36,830 nt of DNA from Deinococcus malanensis (GTDB lineage: Bacteria > Deinococcota > Deinococci > Deinococcales > Deinococcaceae), in contig NZ_BMPP01000001.1 of assembly GCF_014647655.1 (NCBI RefSeq), forward strand, positions 1 to 36,830, written 5' to 3'. How positions within the stretch are numbered: the first letter of the stretch is position 1; each line of letters begins with the position of its first letter. Position numbers and translations under genes: made by a program. Shown piece by piece: positions 29,819-36,830 of the stretch. Under the pieces are notes generated by a model. The model was given only the letters and a program-made list of their open reading frames with translations. It was not told where the DNA came from and searched no databases.

Positions 29819-31057
29819 ATGAGCCGCCGACCTCTGCGTGAACTTCTGCCTCTGCGTCCCGGCACCGCCGCTGGCGTTCTGGCGGCCGGGCTGACGCTGG
29901 CGTGCGCGGAATTCGTCCGGAGTGGTCTGTACGGTGCTTACCTGACCCAGGTGATCGACACGAAATTTCATCTGCCGGTGGCGGTGGCTGGAGCTGCATG
30001 GACCTCGCACATGGTGGCCGATACCCTGATGCGCGGCCCGGCTGGAGGGCTGATCCAGCGCTTCGGTCCCAGGCGTGTGGCGCTTGCAGGCGCTGCTGTC
30101 AGCCTGCTGGCCCTGAGCCTGCTGCCGCTGGCCCACAGCGCCTGGATGCTGCTGCTGGTCGCTGCAATCCATGGCATTGGCTTCTCGCCTATGTGGCCAG
30201 CTGCCATGAACCTCACAGCCGACGCGGCACGCCCCGGCTACGAAGGCCGGGTGCTGACGGTGGTCAGCACTTCGGTGATGCCGCTCACTGGCCTGGGCTT
30301 CATGGTGTATGGGGCGCTGGCCCACCGTCCGGACGTGTGGGCCATCACCATAGCCCTGGTCATGCTGAGCCTGAGCCTGCTGCTTTCGCTGCTGCTGCCC
30401 GCCCGCCGTCACATCGAGGCTGCGGCCGAAGGCGGCGAGCGCAGGAGCAGCCCCCGGGCGCTGCTGCCAGCCCTGTTGCCACTCCTGCCAGCCGCCCTGA
30501 TGCAGACGCTGACGCAGGCCCTGATCGGCAACTGGCTGTTTCGCATGGCGCCCAAATTTGGCCTGGAATACTGGGATCTGGTCGCCCTTCTGGTGGTTGG
30601 CGGTGCGGTGGCCTTCGGCAGCATGCCGTTTACCGGCCGCATAGCCGACCGTGGCCGGGCCCGTCTGGCGGTGACTGTTGGCTATGCCCTGGTTGCGCTG
30701 GGGCTGGCAGGCTTCGCATTCATGCCCCCGGTGTGGACCCTGTTTCTCCTCGCGGCCTGTACAGGCCTGGGCTACGCGTTCCTGACTCCCGGCTGGGCAG
30801 CCCTGGTAGCCCAGACCCTGCCCGAGGCCCAGCGTCCCGCTGCCTGGGGTGTCCTCATGACTGTAGAGAATGGGGGCTTCGCGGCCGGACCACTGCTGGG
30901 TGGTCTGGCGCTGCAGCAGGCCGGGGTCCGTGGCCCGTTTGCCCTGGGTGCAGTCCTGGCCTTGATAACGTCACTGGGCTACGTGCTGTTCCGGCGGCAC
31001 TTCCAGTCACGCCCCCCAGGAGTCGAAACGCCTGTCAAGGCGGGAGGCGCCGATTAG
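29819..31057 (+). CDS. MFS transporter
   Basis: A 412-residue membrane protein with about 12 hydrophobic helices in two halves of six, joined by a charged loop (about 195-215, RRHIEAAAEGGERRSSPRA). Major facilitator landmarks are GLIQRFGPRRVALAG after helix 2 and the equivalent GRIADRGRARLAVTVG in the second half. Substrate and direction are not evident; drug-efflux-like or sugar-efflux members look similar. The polysaccharide deacetylase gene begins 13 bases after its stop on the same strand, so the two are probably one operon, which suggests a link to envelope sugars or lipids. Confidence 0.88.
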   Translation: MSRRPLRELLPLRPGTAAGVLAAGLTLACAEFVRSGLYGAYLTQVIDTKFHLPVAVAGAAWTSHMVADTLMRGPAGGLIQRFGPRRVALAGAAVSLLALSLLPLAHSAWMLLLVAAIHGIGFSPMWPAAMNLTADAARPGYEGRVLTVVSTSVMPLTGLGFMVYGALAHRPDVWAITIALVMLSLSLLLSLLLPARRHIEAAAEGGERRSSPRALLPALLPLLPAALMQTLTQALIGNWLFRMAPKFGLEYWDLVALLVVGGAVAFGSMPFTGRIADRGRARLAVTVGYALVALGLAGFAFMPPVWTLFLLAACTGLGYAFLTPGWAALVAQTLPEAQRPAAWGVLMTVENGGFAAGPLLGGLALQQAGVRGPFALGAVLALITSLGYVLFRRHFQSRPPGVETPVKAGGAD

Positions 31058-31070
31058 GTCGGCAAGCAGG

Positions 31071-31808
31071 GTGAGCGCCAGAAGAGGATCTCAGTGCTTC
31101 CAGAACTCGGCTGCCTCGCTGGCTGGGCTGGTTCTGGTGTCGGTGGCTGCTGCTGAGGTTCTGGGACGAGCGGCGGGCTGGGGGGCCATGGGCCCGGGGA
31201 AGCCCAATGGCCACCTTGTCGCGGTGACCTTCGATGACGGCCCTGGTCCGCGCACTGCGGAGTTGCTGACTGTCCTGGCGCGGCACGGCGCACGCGCTAC
31301 GTTCTTCGTGACTGCGCCAGCCGTACAGACCCACGCGGCGCAGCTCCAAGCGCTACGCAGTGCCGGGCATCAGTTCGAAGCGCATGGCCGCTGGCACATC
31401 CACGCCCTGCTGCTGCCTCCCTGGCGGGAATGGAGGCAGGTGCGCTGGCATCCCCGTACACAGGAGCCTGGGCCGCACTTCTACCGCCCCCCATACGGAG
31501 GGCATAGCCCCTGGACGCGGCTGTTTGCGCGCCTTCAGGGCCGGCAGATCGCGCTGTGGGATGTCGAGGGACGGGACTGGACCAGCGGCGACGCTGCTGG
31601 GCTTGCCGGGCAGGCTCTGGCGCGTGTGCGCCCTGGCAGCGTGATTCTGTTGCATGACGGTCCCGCCGTCACACCAGAGCTTCTTGACCACCTGCTGGAG
31701 GGGCTGGCGGCGCGGGGTCTTCAGGCCGTGACCATGAATGAGCTGCCCCCCCAGCGCATCGGCCTGCGCGCAGGTGTCCGGCGGCTCCTGAGCAGCTACG
31801 GGCACTGA
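31071..31808 (+). CDS. Polysaccharide deacetylase (NodB domain), membrane-anchored
   Basis: 245 residues: a hydrophobic segment (about 14-36) anchors or exports the protein, and a NodB/CE4 deacetylase domain follows. The motifs are complete: [10 protein letters not shown] with D55/D56, H105-x-x-x-H109 (HGRWH), RPPYGG (139-144), WDVEGRDW (163-170) and LLHDG with H195. It should remove acetyl groups from N-acetylated sugars of peptidoglycan or another envelope glycan outside the membrane, using a divalent metal. The start codon is GTG, with only a weak purine-rich stretch before it, 13 bases after the MFS stop, so it probably depends on read-through or coupling. Its nearest relative in the window is the inactive-looking domain at 26734-27768. 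Confidence 0.88.
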   Translation: MSARRGSQCFQNSAASLAGLVLVSVAAAEVLGRAAGWGAMGPGKPNGHLVAVTFDDGPGPRTAELLTVLARHGARATFFVTAPAVQTHAAQLQALRSAGHQFEAHGRWHIHALLLPPWREWRQVRWHPRTQEPGPHFYRPPYGGHSPWTRLFARLQGRQIALWDVEGRDWTSGDAAGLAGQALARVRPGSVILLHDGPAVTPELLDHLLEGLAARGLQAVTMNELPPQRIGLRAGVRRLLSSYGH

Positions 31809-31815
31809 CTGGAAA

Positions 31816-31837
31816 GCCCCGCCACAGCGGATGGGGC
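31816..31837. terminator. Possible weak terminator between convergent genes
   Basis: GCCCC (31816-31820) and GGGGC (31833-31837) with a 12-base loop; TTTCC follows on the minus strand. The stem is short, so this is tentative. Confidence 0.3.
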
Positions 31838-31869
31838 AAGGGAAAGGATCAGGTTCAAAGGAATGCGGC

Positions 31870-32466
31870 TTACTTGCTCACGCGCTGCCGGCCGGTCAGG
31901 GCCCGGCCCAGCGTGACCTCATCGGCGTATTCCAGGGCTCCGCCTACCGGCAGACCATAGGCGATGCGGCTGACAACGGCACCCAGAGGCTCCAGCAGAC
32001 GCTGCAGGTACAGCGCAGTCGCGTCACCCTCAACAGTCGTGCCGGTGGCCAGAATAATCTCCTGGCCCTCCTGAACCCGGGGCAGCAGCGGCTTGATGTG
32101 AAGCTTTTCGGGGCCGACTCCGTTCATGGGGCTCAACACCCCGTGCAACACGTGGTACAGCCCCCGGTACTCGCCGCTGCGCTCGATGGCAATCACGTCG
32201 CCGGGTTCCTCGACCACGCAGATCAGATTCTGGTCGCGGCTGGGGTCGCTGCAGACATCACAGCGCTCGGCGTCGGTGATGTTGAAACAGATCGGACAGG
32301 TGTGCAGGTCGCGCTTGGCCGCGAGAAGCGCACCGGCCAGCCGCTCGATGTCCTCGCGGGGCTGCTCGAACAGGTGAAAGGCCAGCCGCTGCGCACTTTT
32401 GGGCCCGATCCCGGGTAAGCGCGAGAGCTCCCGGATCAGCGACACGAGGGAAGGAGGGTATTTCAC
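31870..32466 (-). CDS. recR: Recombination protein RecR
   Basis: RecR works with RecO (and RecF) to load RecA on gapped DNA, a pathway of special weight in Deinococcus, which lacks RecBC. The 198-residue product has the helix-hairpin-helix LSRLPGIGPKSAQRLAF (about 14-30), a zinc finger C57-x2-C60 and C69-x2-C72, and a Toprim domain (VVEEPGDVIAIE to about 180). This is the same four-cysteine layout as D. radiodurans RecR, which forms a ring-shaped tetramer. The start is a GTG with AGGG six bases upstream, 28 bases after ybaB, so the two are co-transcribed as in many bacteria. Confidence 0.97.
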   Translation of the reverse strand: MKYPPSLVSLIRELSRLPGIGPKSAQRLAFHLFEQPREDIERLAGALLAAKRDLHTCPICFNITDAERCDVCSDPSRDQNLICVVEEPGDVIAIERSGEYRGLYHVLHGVLSPMNGVGPEKLHIKPLLPRVQEGQEIILATGTTVEGDATALYLQRLLEPLGAVVSRIAYGLPVGGALEYADEVTLGRALTGRQRVSK

Positions 32467-32494
32467 GTTTTGCCCTGTTCAGCGCGGCGCGGCA

Positions 32495-32785
32495 TCAGAA
32501 TCCGGGGATACCCAGGCCACGTGTGGCTTCCTGCTGAAGCGCATCGGCCTTGGCACCCGCGTCCTGCAGAGCCACCAGAATCAGATCCTCCAGCGCTTCG
32601 ACGTCATCGGCGTCCACGGCCTCAGGCTTGATCTTCAGGCCCTGCACCTTGCCGTGCCCGTTCATGGTGACGGTGACCAGTCCGCTGGCCGAGCCTTCCA
32701 CCGTCTGCGCAGCCAGGTTCTCCTGGATCCGGTTGGCAGCCACCTGGGCCTGCTGCATCTGCTTCATCAGCTTCTTCATGTCCAT
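32495..32785 (-). CDS. ybaB: YbaB/EbfC family nucleoid-associated protein
   Basis: A 96-residue protein of the YbaB/EbfC family, small dimeric DNA-binding proteins. It has the usual MKKLMKQMQQAQVAANRIQENLA helix, the central VTVTMNGHGKVQGLKIKPEAV strands and the C-terminal LEDLILVALQDAGAKADALQQEATRGLG helix. It directly precedes recR, the widespread ybaB-recR pair, although dnaX, the third member in many genomes, is not upstream here. TAAACT (32793-32798) lies seven bases before the ATG. Confidence 0.95.
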   Translation of the reverse strand: MDMKKLMKQMQQAQVAANRIQENLAAQTVEGSASGLVTVTMNGHGKVQGLKIKPEAVDADDVEALEDLILVALQDAGAKADALQQEATRGLGIPGF

Positions 32786-32792
32786 GACCCGC

Positions 32793-32798
32793 AGTTTA
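32793..32798 (-). promoter_or_regulatory. -10 box of ybaB-recR (leaderless type)
   Basis: TAAACT on the minus strand, seven bases before the ybaB ATG at 32785. Confidence 0.6.
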
Positions 32799-32844
32799 GC
32801 GGGCAGGCACGGGCAAGAAGGTGCCGGTCAGAAGGGTGACAGGC

Positions 32845-33525
32845 TCAGAGCGCCGCGCTGCGGGCGTTCTTGGCTTTGCGGTACAGCTGTGCCGGGCGAC
32901 CTACGCCGGTCCGGCGCTCTCCGCTGGGCGTCAGGACCCCCTGGGCCAGCAGGCGTTTGCGAAAATTCCGCTTGTCGAGCTTGCGGTTCAGGATCGCTTC
33001 GTGAACGCCCTGCAGTTCGGGAAGGGTAAAGGTCTCCGGCAGGAATTCAAGCGCCAGATTGGCGTATTCCAGGCGCAGCTGCAGCCGGGCCAGGGCGCGG
33101 TCGAGAATGCTCTGGTGGTCAAAGGCCAGGGCAGGCGGCTGGTGCGCACTGAACCACTCGGCGCCCAGCGTATGTCCGCCGCCCGACACCTCTACCGTTC
33201 CGTGAGGCAACACCGCGAGATGCGCGACGCTCACAATGCGGCCGCGTGGGTCCCGGCCCACCTCCCCGAAGGTGTGGAACTGTTCCAGGTGACGGGGTTC
33301 GAGTTCCACGGTCGTCTCGGTCCGCAGTACCCGCAGGGCAGCCTCGTGCAATTCCTCACCAGACAGCACCAGCCCGCCCGGCAACGCCCAGTCCCGCGCG
33401 TGTGGCAATTCGCCGCGCTGGACAAGCAGCACCCGCAGAACGCCGTCGTGCATGGCAAAGGCCGCCACGTCCACCGCCAGACCTACAGGCATGGCCGGCA
33501 CAGCCGAAGTGGCAGGAGGCGTCAT
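32845..33525 (-). CDS. Nudix-domain / winged-helix regulator (NrtR-like)
   Basis: 226 residues: a Nudix fold (about 15-140) followed by a C-terminal winged helix (about 150-218; FTLPELQGVHEAIL, KLDKRNFRKRLL, GVGRPAQLYR). This is the layout of NrtR, a repressor of NAD-synthesis genes that senses ADP-ribose, and of related sugar-sensing regulators. The Nudix box starts well (G51-x5-E57-x7-R65), but the next catalytic positions are V66 and T69 where glutamates are expected, with only E70 kept, and T72 replaces the glycine. Hydrolysis is therefore unlikely and ligand sensing more likely. TAGCAT (33532-33537) lies six bases before the ATG. No NAD gene is adjacent, so targets must be elsewhere. Confidence 0.85.
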   Translation of the reverse strand: MTPPATSAVPAMPVGLAVDVAAFAMHDGVLRVLLVQRGELPHARDWALPGGLVLSGEELHEAALRVLRTETTVELEPRHLEQFHTFGEVGRDPRGRIVSVAHLAVLPHGTVEVSGGGHTLGAEWFSAHQPPALAFDHQSILDRALARLQLRLEYANLALEFLPETFTLPELQGVHEAILNRKLDKRNFRKRLLAQGVLTPSGERRTGVGRPAQLYRKAKNARSAAL

Positions 33526-33531
33526 ATCAGG

Positions 33532-33537
33532 ATGCTA
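33532..33537 (-). promoter_or_regulatory. -10 box of the Nudix regulator gene (leaderless type)
   Basis: TAGCAT on the minus strand, six bases before the ATG at 33525. Confidence 0.5.
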
Positions 33538-33597
33538 GGGTTTGTGTCCACAGGACGTCAAGGATTAAGTGTCGCCCACGACCCGGCTTGCCTAGCG

Positions 33598-35637
33598 CTA
33601 TCGCGCGCTTGAGGGCGCGGTTTGCGTTGCCGCTAGGCCTGTCTGCTGGGCGCGGGCCACCGCGACGTGGGCACGCAGCAGTTCGGCCACGCTCCAGGCC
33701 TGAAACGGGCACCCGCCAGGAGTGAGGCTCTGCCCGCTGAACACCTCCGAGACATGGCCCAGTCCAGCCTCCCACACGTGCCCCTGCAGGCCCCGCAGGG
33801 TGTCCCGTGCGCCTGCAAGGTCCCCGCGCGACAGCAGCAGATCGACGTAGGAAGCCAGCGGCCAGGGCCAGACGGTGCCCTGGTGGTAGGCCGCGTCACG
33901 TTGAACCTGCGTCCCGCCGTAATCGCCGCGGTACCGGGCGTCCAGGGGTGAAAGGGTGTGGAGCCCCAGGGGCGTGAGCAGTTCTCTCCGGATTAGTCCG
34001 GCCGCAGCGCTGATCTGCGCGGGCGTAGCCGGGGTGTCACCCAGTGCCAGTGCCAGGGCCACGTTCGGCCGTGGGCTCAGGTCCGGCACGCCATCGGCGC
34101 TCAGTGTGTCGGCAAACGCCGTACCGGTCCAGAAGACGCTGAAGCTCTCCTTGGCCCGTTGCAGATGAGCGGCAAAGGCAGGCGGCTCGCCCGACATCTG
34201 CGAGAGACGGCCCTCGGCGCCAAGGGCTGCCAGCCACAGCCCCTGGATCTCCACCGGCTTGCCATGTCGGGGGGTCACGACCCAGCCCTCGATTTTCACG
34301 TCCATCCAGGTCAGCTGAGCGCCGGGTTCTCCGGCCAGCAGCAGGCCGTCCCCCGGGTCCATGCGGATTCCATGATCGGTTCCCCGGACATGCCAGTCCA
34401 GCAGGTCACGTACCTGCGGCAGGGACTGGCGGGCAAAGTCCAGGTCGCCGCTGGCCTGCACATACAGTTCCAGCGCCACCACCAGCCACAGCGCGCCGTC
34501 CACGGTGTTGTAGCCCGCGCCACTGCCATCTTCATGAAAATTGTTCGGGATCAATCCCCGGCGCAGGGTGGCCAGGAATGTGCCCAGCAGGTCACGCGCC
34601 TCGGTGTAGCGGCCCGTGACCAGCGTCAGGCCGGTCAGGGCGATCATCGCGTCGCGGCCCCAGTCGGCAAACCAGGGATAGCCGGCGATCACTGTGACGC
34701 CGGCCGGGGCCGAACGCTGCGCGAGATAGGCGTCGGCGGCCACGGCGAGGGTCGCCACCAGGTCGTCGCGGACACCCGTCGCGGCCCAGGCCTGCCGGGC
34801 GTGCTCCCGGCGCCGGTTCGCTTCCGCCTCGTAGGCGGCCCAGGGGTCCGGCACTCCTGCAGCTGATCCCGCGCTAAAGACCAGGGCAATCTGACCTCCG
34901 CCTGCCGGCAGCTGGACCTGCCACAGGGCTGCACCCAGCGTCAGTTCGGACTCGGCCTCTCCTCGCGCCTGGTCGTGGCGGTAAAAGACGCGCTGCGGAA
35001 AAGGCGCGGGCGTCAGCGGCTGGACCCCGGCACCCGGGGCATGCAGCTGGACCCGGGTGAGCCGCTCGCCCTCGACCAGGGCTTCGTTGTCCACGCAGCG
35101 CAGGCTCAGGCGCGGGACGCCGGTATGGACCGTATGCATGTCCCGGTCTACGAAAAACCCTCCCAGGGTCAGGGTGACCGGCTCGTCGGCCTGCACGTCG
35201 TACAGGTACACCACGCTGTCGGCGCCGTGCGGCATACAGCTGCGGCGTCGAACGCGCACGCCACGCCACAGCTGTTCCCGTTCGGGCAACAGGTCGCGCA
35301 GTGTGGCTCCTGCCAGCAGGTCCAGGCCCTGCCCTTCAAACACGCCAGGAGCCAGTTCGAGGGAATGCAGCGTGGCCTCGCCGCTGGGCGTGCTCAGAAT
35401 TTCCAGCGGCGAGGCCAGATGGGCGTAGCGCTGAACAGGAGGCTGCTGACTGACATTCAGGGCCGAATAACAGCGGGTGGGCACGCCAGCCAGACTGCCC
35501 AGTGAGAACCCGCCCCGGCCGTCGGTCAGCAGCACTTCCAGGTCAGGAGAGCGGGCCTGCCCTGGGCCGAAGGAGCGTGTCACTGCCGGTGAGGAAGCAG
35601 ACGGGAAAGACATACGGCCCAGCATGGCATCAAGCAT
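33598..35637 (-). CDS. Glycogen-debranching-type amylo-alpha-1,6-glucosidase
   Basis: A 679-residue two-domain glycosidase. The N-terminal domain (about 25-270) begins with LEVLLTDGRGGFSLGSLAGVPTRCYSALNV, the hallmark of the GDE N-terminal domain. The C-terminal (alpha/alpha)6 barrel (about 290-660) has GYPWFADWGRDAMIALTGL (about 317-335) and GSGAGYNTVDGALWLVVALELY, the GH133-type glycogen debranching region with acidic catalytic residues. It would trim alpha-1,6 branches of glycogen or similar glucans. There is no signal peptide. Starts are ambiguous: ATG codons at 35637, 35625 and 35613 are in frame; I take 35637 because GGAG lies nine bases upstream and TATGGT (35653-35658) just before that. 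It is divergent from infC. No other glycogen gene is in the window. Confidence 0.9.
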   Translation of the reverse strand: MLDAMLGRMSFPSASSPAVTRSFGPGQARSPDLEVLLTDGRGGFSLGSLAGVPTRCYSALNVSQQPPVQRYAHLASPLEILSTPSGEATLHSLELAPGVFEGQGLDLLAGATLRDLLPEREQLWRGVRVRRRSCMPHGADSVVYLYDVQADEPVTLTLGGFFVDRDMHTVHTGVPRLSLRCVDNEALVEGERLTRVQLHAPGAGVQPLTPAPFPQRVFYRHDQARGEAESELTLGAALWQVQLPAGGGQIALVFSAGSAAGVPDPWAAYEAEANRRREHARQAWAATGVRDDLVATLAVAADAYLAQRSAPAGVTVIAGYPWFADWGRDAMIALTGLTLVTGRYTEARDLLGTFLATLRRGLIPNNFHEDGSGAGYNTVDGALWLVVALELYVQASGDLDFARQSLPQVRDLLDWHVRGTDHGIRMDPGDGLLLAGEPGAQLTWMDVKIEGWVVTPRHGKPVEIQGLWLAALGAEGRLSQMSGEPPAFAAHLQRAKESFSVFWTGTAFADTLSADGVPDLSPRPNVALALALGDTPATPAQISAAAGLIRRELLTPLGLHTLSPLDARYRGDYGGTQVQRDAAYHQGTVWPWPLASYVDLLLSRGDLAGARDTLRGLQGHVWEAGLGHVSEVFSGQSLTPGGCPFQAWSVAELLRAHVAVARAQQTGLAATQTAPSSAR

Positions 35638-35683
35638 GATGAAACGCTCCAGACCATACGCCTCCCGACCAGGGAAAGGCCCG

Positions 35684-35692
35684 TGGTAAACT
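35684..35692 (+). promoter_or_regulatory. Candidate extended -10 promoter of infC
   Basis: TGGTAAACT, an extended -10 (TG-N-TAAACT). Transcription would begin near 35699, leaving a leader of about 90 bases with a small GCGCC/GGCGC hairpin before the Shine-Dalgarno. No good -35 is seen. Confidence 0.4.
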
Positions 35693-35779
35693 GCGGACCT
35701 GTCTGTCTGAAACAGCGCCCTCTTGCGGCGCATACGAGACAACAGGCCGCCCAGGCTGCCAGCGTGCGCCGGGCGCGGC

Positions 35780-35785
35780 GGAGGT
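35780..35785 (+). promoter_or_regulatory. Shine-Dalgarno of infC that favours a non-standard start
   Basis: GGAGGT is the only strong ribosome-binding site here. The only in-frame standard start codon nearby, GTG at 35784, overlaps it. The in-frame ATA at 35793 is seven bases downstream, an ideal distance. Confidence 0.65.
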
Positions 35786-35792
35786 GGTAAAC

Positions 35793-36413
<621 letters not shown>

Positions 36414-36430
36414 GTTCAGCCTCAGAGCTA

Positions 36431-36461
36431 AGCGCCGTCCTACACAGGGCGGCGTTTTTTT
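36431..36461 (+). terminator. Intrinsic terminator after infC
   Basis: CGCCGTCC (36433-36440) pairs with GGGCGGCG (36447-36454, one G-T pair) over a 6-base loop and is followed by seven T residues. It ends the infC transcript 17-48 bases after the stop. Confidence 0.9.
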
Positions 36462-36523
36462 GATGACCAGACCTGAGAAGGAAAGAAAGAAATGTCTGCG
36501 CCCATCCCTCATGCTTTATTTAG

Positions 36524-36529
36524 TAAACT
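36524..36529 (+). promoter_or_regulatory. -10 box of the glutaredoxin-like gene (leaderless type)
   Basis: TAAACT in an AT-rich patch, six bases before the ATG at 36536, with no Shine-Dalgarno. Confidence 0.6.
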
Positions 36530-36535
36530 GGTGCC

Positions 36536-36781
36536 ATGATCAAGATGTACACGACCAGCTGGTGCCCTGACTGCCATGTGGCCAAACGCGCTCTGCAGCA
36601 GAAAGGCTTTGACTTCGAGGAAATCAACATCGAGAACGACGATGAGGCGGCGCAGTACGTGATGCGGGTCAATGGCGGCAAGCGCAGCGTGCCGACCCTG
36701 GTGAGTGGTGACGTCGCGCACAGCCTCAGCGGTTTCCGGCCGCAGAAGCTTGACGCCTTCCTGGCCGCAGCCGGACTGTAA
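36536..36781 (+). CDS. Glutaredoxin-like / NrdH-type redox protein
   Basis: An 81-residue thioredoxin-fold protein. The dithiol active site C10-PD-C13 (TTSWCPDCHVAKRAL) is near the N-terminus, the cis-proline is in RSVPTLV, and GFRPQKLDAFLAAAG is the C-terminal helix. This size and layout fit NrdH, mycoredoxin and related glutaredoxins, which reduce disulfides in the cytoplasm. Which low-molecular-weight thiol or reductase supplies electrons is not visible; no ribonucleotide reductase gene adjoins it, so an nrdH role is not supported by context. The start follows TAAACT by six bases. Confidence 0.9.
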   Translation: MIKMYTTSWCPDCHVAKRALQQKGFDFEEINIENDDEAAQYVMRVNGGKRSVPTLVSGDVAHSLSGFRPQKLDAFLAAAGL

Positions 36782-36830
36782 AGCCGGAAGGCTCATATAC
36801 TCATATAAAGGTGGCCGGCACTCCCTCACC
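36782..36830. other. Window end: possible promoter for the next gene
   Basis: The short motif CATATA occurs twice in an AT-rich patch, including a TATACT -10-like box (36796-36801). It may drive a gene starting just beyond the window; nothing more can be read. Confidence 0.3.

Overview
The window is chromosomal DNA from a GC-rich bacterium, almost certainly a Deinococcus. The protein set fits: a short citrate synthase, Hsp33, RecR with the four-cysteine zinc finger, a nucleotidyltransferase of the CC-/A-adding type, PQQ-like secreted proteins and large GAF histidine kinases. Promoter layout fits too: about fifteen genes have a TANNNT -10 box that ends only 5-9 bases before the start codon, the signature of the leaderless mRNAs reported as common in this genus. 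The region is mostly conserved housekeeping and envelope genes. I see no insertion sequence, prophage, CRISPR array or integron.

Layout. Positions 1-1221 (minus strand) hold a promoter, four tRNA genes (Thr-UGU, Tyr-GUA, Gly-CCC, Thr-GGU) and the 5' third of tuf, the same order as the E. coli tufB operon. 1399-5189 is a translationally coupled pair of half-size ABC exporters that look like a heterodimer with one degenerate ATP site. 5467-7260 has tsaB and citrate synthase, divergent from a short shared promoter region. 7338-9505 (minus) has a YbjN-like acidic protein, a metallo-beta-lactamase-fold hydrolase and a small exported protein. 9592-12791 has an exported beta-propeller protein and an Old Yellow Enzyme. 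12895-15351 has tRNA-Ala(CGC), guaB and a hemolysin III-family membrane protein.

15406-20369 (minus) carries an M50 membrane protease, a tRNA nucleotidyltransferase overlapping an HtrA protease, an unrecognised gene and Hsp33. 20647-26697 (plus) has a peptide-type solute-binding lipoprotein and a two-component pair: a LuxR-type regulator and a large multi-GAF/PAS kinase. 26734-31808 looks like an envelope glycan/glycolipid block: a fusion of an apparently dead NodB-like domain with a YkoP-like domain, a GT4 and a GT2 glycosyltransferase, an MFS transporter and an intact polysaccharide deacetylase. 31870-33525 (minus) has recR, ybaB and a Nudix/winged-helix regulator. 33598-36781 has a glycogen-debranching-type glycosidase, infC and a glutaredoxin-like protein.

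No single locus is a clearly new system. The points most worth following are the leaderless promoter architecture, the candidate AUA start codon of infC, the pseudo-deacetylase/YkoP fusion with its intact NodB relative 3 kb away, the Nudix regulator that has lost catalytic glutamates, and the propeller protein with a C-terminal copper-amine-oxidase-type domain.
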